A stretch of 64,000 bases of DNA, from NCBI RefSeq assembly GCF_009765275.1, contig NZ_VOPH01000010.1, positions 62,001 through 126,000 on the forward strand, written 5' to 3'. Source of the DNA: Chachezhania sediminis. GTDB taxonomy: Bacteria; Pseudomonadota; Alphaproteobacteria; Rhodobacterales; Rhodobacteraceae. The notes under the pieces were generated by a model. That model ran no database searches. It was not told the DNA's origin and saw nothing but the letters and a program-made list of their open reading frames with translations. The position numbers and the translations under genes are program-made. Below are positions 19,047 through 27,148 of the stretch, one piece after another. Within the stretch, counting starts at the first letter, position 1. Each line of letters begins with the position of its first letter.

Positions 19047-19251
19047 ATGGCCACGAGGATCTCGTCCCGGTCGGTGGCGATCGTCAGGAGGCAGGTCCGG
19101 CCAATCTGTCGCCAGGGGGCTGGTGCACAGGCAGGTCAATGCCGGGACGGAGGCGCGCTTCAAGGCCGCCGAGTTCCGCGAGGGCGTTCGCAGTGTCGCG
19201 AAAATGCGGGCTGCCCACTTCGAAAGTACCGGAGCCAGGACCATCATATAA
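19047..19251 (+). pseudogene. Possible relic of an enoyl-CoA hydratase C-terminus
   Basis: Inside the 500-bp gap after dctM, one frame reads ATRISSRSVAIVRRQ. After a frame change another reads EARFKAAEFREGVRS, then a stop at 19249-19251. Both resemble the last helices of crotonases, which end in a FREGV-x-AF-x-KR pattern. No intact frame or start joins them. I read this as a decayed hydratase tail, but chance similarity is possible. The rest of the gap (19000-19046 and 19252-19465) shows nothing else. Confidence 0.35.
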
Positions 19252-19465
19252 TGTCCCGCCCGGCTGACCCGTTCCCGCCTGTTTCACTGGCGAAGACGCC
19301 GCGGCTCTTTGCGCTGAAACATCTTACTTCCCGCCAGGAACTGCGCTGCCGGTCCTTGCCTTCCGTGCAGGCGCCGCCACCAAGGTTCTGGCATCCCGAA
19401 ACACATCGCACCCGTGGTTTTCGCCGCCAAGACAGGATTGCGAACAGGAAACCCAATAGTATACT

Positions 19466-19477
19466 ACCAATTAGTAG
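19466..19477. promoter_or_regulatory. Operator-like palindrome TACCAATTAGTA
   Basis: A copy of the regional motif centred about 29 bp before the IclR start, where it would overlap the promoter or the start of transcription. It suggests repression or autoregulation of the IclR-hydratase unit. Confidence 0.68.
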
Positions 19478-19500
19478 GATTAAGGGAGGGGGGAACGGGG

Positions 19501-20268
19501 ATGGCCGTCAAACCGGGCGGGTCGAGTATCAAGTCCGCGGCGCGCGCCATGGCGCTGATGGAGTTCTTCAACACGGTCCGCAGGCCAGTCTGCGTGACCG
19601 ATATCTGCAAGGCCCTGTCCGTGCCGCAATCGAGCGCATCGATGCTGGTGAAATGCCTGACGGATCTGGGCTATCTTTATCGGATCGAGGGCACCCGCAC
19701 CTATGCCCCAGCCCGCCGCGCCGCCTTCCTCAGCGACTGGGCGCTGGAACGGATCGGCCGCCGCAACCCGCTGTGCGACACGGCCGAGGCTTTGTCGCAA
19801 GACCTGGGGGAAACCGTCGTCATCGGTACCCAGACCGGACCTTATGTCCAGCTGGTCCACGTTGTCAGCTCCGGTCGGCCGGAAGAGATCGCGCCGAAGG
19901 TCGGCGGCAAGGATTTCATGACCTGCACTGCCGCAGGCCGTTCGTTGCTGTCCCGGCTGGAGGACCCCAAGATCCTGCGCATCGCGCGGCGCAACAATGC
20001 CGAAGCCCCGCCCCATGCCCGCGTCGGCGAACGCCGGCTTCTGGAACGCATCGGCGAGGAGCGCAGGCAGGGCTTTTTCGAAAGCCACGGCGGCCGGGTG
20101 GCGGGGGTCAACTCCATCTCGGTCCTGCTCAGCGGCCGGGACGATCCCACGCCCCTGATGATCGGCGTCGGCGGCCCCGAGGCCCGCATGATGGAAATCC
20201 GCGATGACATCCTGAGCCGCCTGACCGCCCTGCCGGCGCGGCTGGGCCTCGCCTCTTTGCCGCTCTGA
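19501..20268 (+). CDS. IclR-family transcriptional regulator
   Basis: A 255-residue IclR protein. The winged helix-turn-helix is at about residues 8-70 (IKSAARAMALMEFFN..., VPQSSASMLVKCL). The C-terminal GAF-like effector domain contains the TAAGRSLLS segment. The ATG at 19501 follows AAGGGAGGGG, so the in-frame start 87 bp upstream is rejected; it would also place the operator inside the gene. IclR proteins usually sense small organic acids. It is an alternative candidate to TetR for reading the 12-bp palindrome, though IclR sites are normally longer and less compact. The hydratase gene follows 81 bp later. Confidence 0.93.
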   Translation: MAVKPGGSSIKSAARAMALMEFFNTVRRPVCVTDICKALSVPQSSASMLVKCLTDLGYLYRIEGTRTYAPARRAAFLSDWALERIGRRNPLCDTAEALSQDLGETVVIGTQTGPYVQLVHVVSSGRPEEIAPKVGGKDFMTCTAAGRSLLSRLEDPKILRIARRNNAEAPPHARVGERRLLERIGEERRQGFFESHGGRVAGVNSISVLLSGRDDPTPLMIGVGGPEARMMEIRDDILSRLTALPARLGLASLPL

Positions 20269-20349
20269 CGGCCTGAAACCCCGCACCGCCGAAGCGCGCC
20301 CGAGAGGGCCGCGGCCCGGACACGACATGCCAGATGGAAGGACAGACCC

Positions 20350-21216
20350 ATGGCCATCGATTATGAAAGACTGAAGACCCGCGCCTTCGAGGAGATCGAG
20401 CAGACCTACACGACGCGGGACACGATCCTTTACGCCCTTGGGATCGGCGTCGGTGCCGACCCGCTGAACGAGGACCATGTCCGTTTCACCTTCGAAGAGG
20501 CCGACGGCTTTGCCCCCCTTCCGACCATGCACGTCGTGATGGCCGGCCCCGGCTTCTGGGTGCGCGAACCCGACAGCGGTGTGACCTGGGAACAGGTGCT
20601 GCACGGCGAACAGCGGCTGACGATCCACAACCCGCTGCCGCCAGAAGGGACGCTGATCGGCAAGACCTGGATCAAGGACATCGTCGACAAGGGGCCCGGC
20701 AAGGGCGCGCTGATCTACGTCGCCCGCGATGTCCACGACAAGGCGACCGGCACGCATATCTCGACCTCGATCAGCACGACCTTTGCCCGGGCCGATGGCG
20801 GCTTCGGCGGACCCGACGGTCCGACATTGCCCGTCCACACACTGCCGGACCGCGCGCCGGATATCGTGGACGAAGTGCCGACCCTGCCGCAGGCCGCGCT
20901 GATCTATCGCCTTTCAGGCGATTCCAACCCGCTCCATGCCAGCCCGGCTGTGGCCAGAGGGGCAGGTTTCCACGCGCCGATCCTGCACGGGCTCTGTTCC
21001 TATGGCGTGGCCGGCTGGTCGGTCCTGCGCACCTGTTGCGGAGGCGATCCGACAGGGCTGAAACAGTTCGACCTGCGCTTCTCCTCCCCTGTCTTCCCGG
21101 GCGAAACGCTGCAGACCCAGATCTGGGTGGACGGCGAAATCGTGTCCTTCCGCACCACGGCCGTCGAACGGCAGAAGGTCGTCCTGAACAACGGCTATGC
21201 GAAAGTCGCCCGGTGA
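20350..21216 (+). CDS. (R)-specific enoyl-CoA hydratase 2 (MaoC-like)
   Basis: A 288-residue double-hotdog protein. The hydratase-2 signature YRLSGDSNPLHASPA starts at about residue 186, with the catalytic Asp191 and His196 equivalents of human MFE-2. It hydrates trans-2-enoyl-CoA to (3R)-hydroxyacyl-CoA, matching the stereochemistry expected by the 17beta-HSD4-like enzyme at 13018. Together they rebuild MFE-2 from two genes. The ATG has a GGAAGGA site. The gene follows IclR, probably as one unit, and is followed by degenerate DNA. Confidence 0.93.
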   Translation: MAIDYERLKTRAFEEIEQTYTTRDTILYALGIGVGADPLNEDHVRFTFEEADGFAPLPTMHVVMAGPGFWVREPDSGVTWEQVLHGEQRLTIHNPLPPEGTLIGKTWIKDIVDKGPGKGALIYVARDVHDKATGTHISTSISTTFARADGGFGGPDGPTLPVHTLPDRAPDIVDEVPTLPQAALIYRLSGDSNPLHASPAVARGAGFHAPILHGLCSYGVAGWSVLRTCCGGDPTGLKQFDLRFSSPVFPGETLQTQIWVDGEIVSFRTTAVERQKVVLNNGYAKVAR

Positions 21217-21510
21217 CAGGCTGCATCGTCCCGAAACCCTGGCCGGAAACCAGGCACTATTGGGACGAGGCCCGGGCGGAAGAGTTGCGCCTGCGGCAAA
21301 GCCGGTCCTGCGCCGCTCCCTATCCTGCCGCACCCCTTCTGCCCGCCCTGTAGTTCTTGTGGGTTGACCTCGTTCGGGGCGTTCCGGATCCTCGGCAAGC
21401 TGGGTTCCGACCGTGCCGGGATCGCCAGTTCGGATCTGGATCACCCGATGGTTTGGTACGTCTTCGCGCCTCTGCCGATCTGCGGGTCGGATGACCCGGG
21501 CTGTGCTGGC

Positions 21511-21648
21511 GGGGACCAGGCCGGGGCCTTCATCGCCGACGGCAACACCCGCGCCCGCGGCCACCTGCCGATGAACACCAATGGCGGCGGCCTCGGCTAC
21601 ATGCATTCCGGGACGCATGGGATGTATGGCCTGCCGGAGGATGGATAG
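21511..21648 (+). pseudogene. Relic of an SCP2-type thiolase C-terminus
   Basis: The frame reads AGAFIADGNTRARGHLPMNT, then NGGGLGYMHSGTHGMYGL, then stops. This is clearly the C-terminal catalytic loop of SCP2-type thiolases (compare LPMNTNGGGLSFGHSGRYGM in the intact gene at 13982). No upstream thiolase sequence with Cys exists in any frame, so only a fragment remains. The surrounding 800 bp (21217-22020) otherwise hold only the hairpin repeat and no gene. Confidence 0.72.
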
Positions 21649-21796
21649 ATCCAGCGGGCAGGTCGAAGGGGCCGGATCCGGGTCTGCTGCGTGGCCGGCG
21701 GCATGTTCCCGGCCTCCGGCACGATGGGAAAACCAACCCCGCCTGATTGCGGGCCCCGGAAGCCCGTCTGCCGCGCCGGTTGCTGCTGTCGGATGC

Positions 21797-21886
21797 CTCC
21801 GGCGGGAGTATTTGCGAAAAGAAGAAGCCGGGAGAAGCCGTCCTGAGGCTTTCCCGGCTTCTTTGGTCTTCAAATATCTCGGGGGG
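21797..21886. repeat. Intergenic hairpin repeat / terminator (copy 1)
   Basis: CCTCCGGCGGGAGTATTTG leads into AAAAGAAGAAGCCGGGA, answered by TTCCCGGCTTCTTT and TCAAATATCTC. The two halves form a long imperfect stem. The same core recurs at 29318 and 44344. Lying between convergent units, this copy can terminate both. Such CCTCCGGCGGGAGTATTT elements are common in Rhodobacteraceae genomes (general knowledge). Confidence 0.7.
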
Positions 21887-22020
21887 AGCCCGCAGGGCGT
21901 GGGGGGCAGAGCCCCCCTCCGGCGCGGGCCGCGCATGGGACGGCGTGTCTGGATGCTCCGGCACAATGCAGCGCCACCCTCCCGGGATCGAACGCTCATC
22001 GCGTCCGTCACGGGCCAGGC

Positions 22021-24504
22021 TCAGACGACGCTGGGGCGGGCGTAGGAGGGCGCGTCTTCCGGCCACCAGACGCTGGCATCGGTGCGCAGGGCGGCCAGCG
22101 CCCGGTCGTCCAGCCCGGCGATGGCGCGCAGGACAGTTTGCGTGTCCTCGCCCAGCGACGGGGCATGGCGGAAGCCGGAAAAGGCATGGCCAGACAGCTT
22201 CACCGGCGACCCGGCCACCTTCAGGCGCTGCCCCACCGGATGGTCGAAGGACACCAGCATGTTGCGCCGGGCGACATGGGGATGGTCGAAGGCGTCGGGT
22301 ATGGTCTTCACCGCCGCGCCGGGAATGCCGAGTTCCACGAAGCGGCGCTGCCATTCGATACTGGTCTGGGTCGCCATGGCCTCGGTGACAAGCGCGTTCA
22401 GCGCGTCCTCGTTTTCCTGCCGCAGGTTTTCGGTGGCAAAGCGGGGATCGTCGATCCATTCCGGGTGGCCAAGGGTGCGGGCGCAGGCGGGCCAGAACTG
22501 ACCGGTGATGCCAAGGGCGAACCACTGGGCGTCGGCGCAAAGGAACGGGCCGTAGGGCAGGGCGCCGGATCCGCCGCGCCGCTGGGCGGCGGGGTAGACG
22601 CGGCCGGAAAGGGCGGGCGCCGCGCGATAGGCATGCATGGCCAGCTGCGCATCGAGGAGCGCAATGTCGAGAGATGCGGGCCGCCCGGTCAGACGGCGGC
22701 GGCGCAGGGCGGCAAGGATCCCGATCACGGCATAGAAGGCGCCGCCGAAACCGCCAATCGGATTGCCCCAGCGGACGGGCATGGCGCCGGGCTCGCCTGT
22801 GCCGGTAATGCTCATGCCGCCGCCCAGGGCCTGGATCGTGGCGTCATAGGCCGGCAGGTGCGCCCAGGGCCCGGTTTTGCCGAAGCCGCAGACGGAACAG
22901 GTGACGATCCCCGGATTGACCTTGCCCAGGCTGCCTGGGTCGATCCCCAGCTTGGCGGTCACGCCGGTCTTGTAATTGTCATAGACCACGTCCGCACGGG
23001 CCACGAGCTTCAGGAACGTCTCCCGGCCTGCGTCGGATTTCAGGTCCAGGCAGACCGACCGCTTGTTGCGGTTCAGGCCGAAGTAATAGGCCAGTGCCGG
23101 GGTGACCGGGGTCCGGGCCAGGTCCGAACCGGTGTCGTCCGGCCTGCCCGGCCGTTCGACCTTGATCACTGTCGCGCCAAGGTCGGCGAGCATCTGGGTG
23201 GCGAAGGTCCCGCTGGGTTCGTCGCCGCAGAGTTCCAGCACCATCAGGCCCTGCAGGGGGCCGTCGACCGCGGCCAGCCCCATCACGGCGGCATCGGCTG
23301 CTGCCGGATCGGGGTCTTTCGGCAGGGCGCGCGGTGCGGACAGAAGTGCGTCATTGTCCGCCCCGTCCGGGAGCGGCGCCGCGAAGGTTGCGCCGGGCTC
23401 ACCCATGAACCGGATCGGCGATCCGGCGGTGCGGACGCCTTCGGCCCCCGTGCCCTCCAGCGGGACGACCATGCCGCGTGCCTGTGCCTGCGGCTGCTCG
23501 AAGGCCTGGCGGATCGTGTTGACCTTGCCGACCGGCACGCCGGCCTCCATCAGCGTCGTTTGCCAGTGGTCGGAACTGTCGTCCAGCAGGCGGGCCTCGA
23601 TCAGGGGATCCAGCGCCAGCTGGTTCTTCTGCCGCAGGGCCAGTGTGGCGAAGCGGGGATCGTCGACAAGCGCGCCAAGGCCCGTTGCCTCGCAGAAACG
23701 TTTCCAGAAATTGGACGCGACGCCGATCACGATCCAGCTGTCGTCCCCGCACAGGAACGGACCGTAGGGCACCGTCCCGGCGCCGCCCTTGCGCGGTTCC
23801 GGCTGGCCAAAATCCATGCCAGCGCCGAAGGCCTGCGGCACGCGATAGCTGTTCAGGGCCAGTTGCCCGTCCAGAAGCGAGACCTCGACATGCTGGCCCA
23901 GCCCGGTCCGCGCGCGTTCCTCCAGCGCGGCCAGGAGGCCGATCACGGCATAGAAGGCGCCGGTGATGTCGCCGATGGGTACGCCCCAGCGGCATGGCAT
24001 GCCCGTGCCGTCGCCGGTGATACTCATCGCGCCGCTCAGCGCCTGCACCGTCACGTCATAGGCCCCGACGGCCGCCCAGGGGCCTTCGGACCCGAAGCCG
24101 CTGATCGAACAGGTCACGATGCGCGGGTTGACGGCCTTCAGGCTGTCCGAGTCGATCCCCAAGCGGTGTGTCACGCCCGGGCGGAAGTTGTCATAGACGA
24201 CGTCGGCCCCTTCGACCAACCGCAGGAAGGCGGCCTTGCCCACCGGATCCTTCAGGTCCAGCCCGACGCTGCGCTTGGAACGGGCCAGCGAGAAGGTGAA
24301 GCCTTCGCCATCTTCTACCTGTGCCTGCGGATCACGCGGTTCGGCTGCGCGCGGCGTTGCGGGGGGCGTGACGCGGATCACCTCGGCCCCCAGCGAGGCC
24401 AGGATGTCGGAGCCAAAGGGCCCGGCCACGACGGTGGACAGGTCCAGCACGCGCAGGCCGTGAAGGGGGGTCAGTCTTGGGTCGGTCACGTTCTCAGGTT
24501 CCAT
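22021..24504 (-). CDS. Double-domain CaiB/BaiF CoA transferase, second half degenerate
   Basis: An 827-residue tandem CaiB/BaiF protein with halves at about 1-400 and 414-827, joined by an acidic Ala/Pro linker. The halves are clearly homologous (GAYDVTVQALSGAMS versus PAYDATIQALGGGMS). The catalytic Asp is present in half one (Asp179 in VPIGDITGAFYAV) but is Gly585 in half two (NPIGGFGGAFYAV). The single chain probably mimics an interlocked dimer with one working site. It is co-transcribed with the aldehyde dehydrogenase gene 7 bp upstream. It should transfer CoA between acids; the substrates are unknown. Confidence 0.92.
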   Translation of the reverse strand: MEPENVTDPRLTPLHGLRVLDLSTVVAGPFGSDILASLGAEVIRVTPPATPRAAEPRDPQAQVEDGEGFTFSLARSKRSVGLDLKDPVGKAAFLRLVEGADVVYDNFRPGVTHRLGIDSDSLKAVNPRIVTCSISGFGSEGPWAAVGAYDVTVQALSGAMSITGDGTGMPCRWGVPIGDITGAFYAVIGLLAALEERARTGLGQHVEVSLLDGQLALNSYRVPQAFGAGMDFGQPEPRKGGAGTVPYGPFLCGDDSWIVIGVASNFWKRFCEATGLGALVDDPRFATLALRQKNQLALDPLIEARLLDDSSDHWQTTLMEAGVPVGKVNTIRQAFEQPQAQARGMVVPLEGTGAEGVRTAGSPIRFMGEPGATFAAPLPDGADNDALLSAPRALPKDPDPAAADAAVMGLAAVDGPLQGLMVLELCGDEPSGTFATQMLADLGATVIKVERPGRPDDTGSDLARTPVTPALAYYFGLNRNKRSVCLDLKSDAGRETFLKLVARADVVYDNYKTGVTAKLGIDPGSLGKVNPGIVTCSVCGFGKTGPWAHLPAYDATIQALGGGMSITGTGEPGAMPVRWGNPIGGFGGAFYAVIGILAALRRRRLTGRPASLDIALLDAQLAMHAYRAAPALSGRVYPAAQRRGGSGALPYGPFLCADAQWFALGITGQFWPACARTLGHPEWIDDPRFATENLRQENEDALNALVTEAMATQTSIEWQRRFVELGIPGAAVKTIPDAFDHPHVARRNMLVSFDHPVGQRLKVAGSPVKLSGHAFSGFRHAPSLGEDTQTVLRAIAGLDDRALAALRTDASVWWPEDAPSYARPSVV

Positions 24505-24511
24505 TCATGGA

Positions 24512-25954
24512 TCAGGCGACCTTGTGGGACACCGATTTCGTCGTCAGGTAGCCGTCGAAGCACTGCGCGCCGCCTTCGCGGCCGTATCCGCTGTCCTTCA
24601 CGCCGCCGAAGGGGACGTCGACGTTGGAGCCTGCGAAGTGGTTGATCGACAGGATGCCGGTTTCGATCCGGTGGGCGATGGTTTCCGCGGCACGGGCCGA
24701 TCCGGTAAACGCATAGGCCGCCAGACCGTAGTCAGTGGCATTGGCGCGGGTGCAGGCGTCGTCCAGATCCGTGAACCGCTGGACCACGGCGACGGGGCCG
24801 AAGGGTTCGCGGGTCATGATGTCGGCCGTGTCTGGGACGTCGGTCAGGATCGTCGGGGCATAGAAGGCACCTGTGTCCGACAGGCGTTTGCCTCCGGTCC
24901 GAAGATTGGCACCCGCGTCGACAGCCTGCTGAACCAGCGCGTCGGCGGCCTGAAGGCGCCTTTCGTGGATCAGCGGCCCCATGGTTGTTGCCGCGGCCAG
25001 GGGATCGCCCACGACCAGTGCTTCGGTCACCTCGACCATCCGGTCGACAAAGCGGTCATGAATCGTCTCGTGCAGGAAGAACCGGGTGGGCGAGACGCAA
25101 ATCTGCCCGGAATTGCGGAACTTCGCCGCAACGGCAAGATCGGCGGCGGCCTCTGCATCCACGTCCCCGCAGACGATTACCGGGGCATGGCCGCCCAGTT
25201 CCAGGATCATCGGCTTCAGGTGCTTCCCGGCCTCTTGGGCCAGATGACGGCCAACCGGGACCGACCCGGTAAAGCTGATCATCCGGATGTCCCGGCTGGC
25301 CAGGAGAATCCGTGAAATTTCGGCCGGGTCGCCGTAAAGCAGGTTCAGCACGCCCGGCGGCACCCCGGCCTCGACCAGGCATTCGGCGATGACCATGGCG
25401 GTGGCGGGCGTCTCCTCGGCCGGTTTTATGACCAGTGTGCAACCGGCGGCCAGGGCCGCGCTCATCTTGCGGGCGGGCGAGGCGCCCGGCCCGTTCCACG
25501 GCGTGAAGGCCGTGACCGGGCCCACGGCGAAGCGTCGGGCCGTCAGATGGATGCCGCGGGCGGTCGGGATCACGTCGCCAAGAATACGCATGCCCTGTTC
25601 GGCGTGCCATTCCATGTGCTCGGCCACCTTTGCGGCCTCGCCCAGCCCTTCGCGGAGTGGCTTGCCCAGTTCCAGGGCCATCAGCCGCGCCAGTTCGTCC
25701 ACCCGGTCCCGGACCAAAGCCGCGGCCCGGTGCAGGATCCGGGCCCGCGCATGCGGGGCCAGACCGGACCATGCGGGGAAAGTGCGCGTCGCCGCCGCGA
25801 TGGCCCGCGCGACGTCATCTGCCGAAGCCGCCGGAAACTCTGTCAGGATCCGGCCCGTCGCCGGGTTCTCGACCGGGATCCGGGCGGTGCCTGTGCCTTC
25901 GGTCCAGAGGCCGTCCACCAGGATCCGAATCGCGGGATAGGTCGTGTCGGTCAT
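24512..25954 (-). CDS. NAD(P)-dependent aldehyde dehydrogenase
   Basis: A 480-residue aldehyde dehydrogenase. Catalytic Cys286 is in NSGQICVSPTR, the general base is Glu252 in LELGGHAP, and Asn154 lies in TPWNGPG. The GFTGS-type coenzyme loop appears as SFTGSVPVG. It oxidises an aldehyde to the acid, here plausibly the acid then activated by the co-transcribed CoA transferase. First gene of the two-gene operon 25954-22021, with an operator-like palindrome 47 bp upstream. Confidence 0.95.
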   Translation of the reverse strand: MTDTTYPAIRILVDGLWTEGTGTARIPVENPATGRILTEFPAASADDVARAIAAATRTFPAWSGLAPHARARILHRAAALVRDRVDELARLMALELGKPLREGLGEAAKVAEHMEWHAEQGMRILGDVIPTARGIHLTARRFAVGPVTAFTPWNGPGASPARKMSAALAAGCTLVIKPAEETPATAMVIAECLVEAGVPPGVLNLLYGDPAEISRILLASRDIRMISFTGSVPVGRHLAQEAGKHLKPMILELGGHAPVIVCGDVDAEAAADLAVAAKFRNSGQICVSPTRFFLHETIHDRFVDRMVEVTEALVVGDPLAAATTMGPLIHERRLQAADALVQQAVDAGANLRTGGKRLSDTGAFYAPTILTDVPDTADIMTREPFGPVAVVQRFTDLDDACTRANATDYGLAAYAFTGSARAAETIAHRIETGILSINHFAGSNVDVPFGGVKDSGYGREGGAQCFDGYLTTKSVSHKVA

Positions 25955-26000
25955 GATCGGGTCCTGTGCTGCGGGCCGTGTTGCGGGGCCTGTATTTGCC

Positions 26001-26012
26001 TACTTTTCAGTA
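26001..26012. promoter_or_regulatory. Operator-like palindrome TACTTTTCAGTA
   Basis: TACT and AGTA arms match the regional motif, but the centre (TTTC) departs from NATT. It lies 47 bp before the aldehyde dehydrogenase start, a typical repressor position. This is the weakest copy in the set. Confidence 0.5.
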
Positions 26013-26066
26013 GATATTTTCGTCAATCGGGGGAAGATCGCGGATGTGATGCTTTGGCGCGCGCCG

Positions 26067-27068
26067 TCAGTCGTCCTGGGTCGAAATGCCGTCGCGGACG
26101 ATCACCCGGCCGTCGATTTCAACCTTGGGCGCGTGCATCACCAGGTCGATATGGATCTTGCTGTCGACGGTCTGGTTGTAGACCAGCCCGTTCCCCACCG
26201 CGATGTGCAGCCGCCCCAGACCCTTCTTGTAGGTGTTGCAGCTGTGGTCGTTGGCCTTGGCGTTGATGCCCAGGGCGATCTCGGCAATGTTCGCGCCGTT
26301 CTCATTCCCTTGGATCAGCGCCCACAGCTTTTCCGACACCTCCGGATCGCCGGTGACCGAGGTCGCAAGTCCATCCTTCATCTCGACCACCACCGGTTCC
26401 TTCGGCCAGTCGAACCCCAGGATCGGGCCGTCGCAGACGAAGCGGCCATTGGTCGTGCCGACGACAGGACCCTGATAAACCTCGCCCCAGTTCACCGGCG
26501 ACATCCGCCCCGCTTCGTGCGCGAAATCCGACCGGTGAGAGGGCTGTCCGGCAATGCTGGCCGTGAAATCTGTGCCCGCGGCCGAGGTCACGTGGACGGT
26601 CGAGCCGTTCTGGAACGCCTTCTGCCAGAAATTCGCGACCTTCGACATGGCGGCGTAATCGGCCTCCAGCACGCTTTCGTGGAACAGGTCCGACCGCGAG
26701 CGTTTGACCATGAAGACGCCGCGCACCCGGTTCGACCGGACCAGGCCGATGGGCACCCTGTGATGGGGCAGGGGGGCAGAAGTCGTGCGCGTCAGGCTGA
26801 TGATGATATCCTGCCCGGGCATCATCTTCTGGACCGCCTCGGGCAGGTACTCGCCGCCGCCGGGCGGGTTGTCGTTCATCTCGACCAGCAGCGTTTCCGC
26901 CCCCGCGACCCGGGCCCGGGCGGTGATCGCGGCGACGATGTCGCCGTTTTCGGCCATGCCGGCGACATCGGTCACGATCAGGACCTTCTCGCCCGCCTGC
27001 GTCGCCAGAAGCTCGTCCACCACGATTCCGGCCAGCCGGTGAATCCTGTCGGTCTCCGTGTCGTGCAT
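26067..27068 (-). CDS. Aminopeptidase T / NicX-like metal enzyme
   Basis: A 333-residue protein of the M29 aminopeptidase-related family that also contains 2,5-dihydroxypyridine 5,6-dioxygenase (NicX). Candidate metal ligands are Glu263, His288 (GRLHIAVGNG) and the His306-x-Asp308 pair (KIHIDLVM), resembling the His/His/Asp iron site of NicX. The ATG at 27068 is chosen over an in-frame start at 27131, which would run through the operator. Peptide hydrolysis or ring-opening dioxygenation are both possible. The operator upstream ties it to the catabolic regulon, which makes a peptidase role less obvious. Confidence 0.78.
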   Translation of the reverse strand: MHDTETDRIHRLAGIVVDELLATQAGEKVLIVTDVAGMAENGDIVAAITARARVAGAETLLVEMNDNPPGGGEYLPEAVQKMMPGQDIIISLTRTTSAPLPHHRVPIGLVRSNRVRGVFMVKRSRSDLFHESVLEADYAAMSKVANFWQKAFQNGSTVHVTSAAGTDFTASIAGQPSHRSDFAHEAGRMSPVNWGEVYQGPVVGTTNGRFVCDGPILGFDWPKEPVVVEMKDGLATSVTGDPEVSEKLWALIQGNENGANIAEIALGINAKANDHSCNTYKKGLGRLHIAVGNGLVYNQTVDSKIHIDLVMHAPKVEIDGRVIVRDGISTQDD

Positions 27069-27107
27069 GGTCTTCCCACCCTTTCGGTCCTCGGATGGGT
27101 TTTTGTA

Positions 27108-27119
27108 TACTGATTGGTA
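27108..27119. promoter_or_regulatory. Operator-like palindrome TACTGATTGGTA
   Basis: Identical in sequence to the copy before the TetR gene. It sits 40 bp before the NicX-like gene start. Exact identity of two 12-mers 19.6 kb apart supports a shared regulator. Confidence 0.7.
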
Positions 27120-27148
27120 GTATTTTGGCAATCGCTTCCTTGCGAAGG

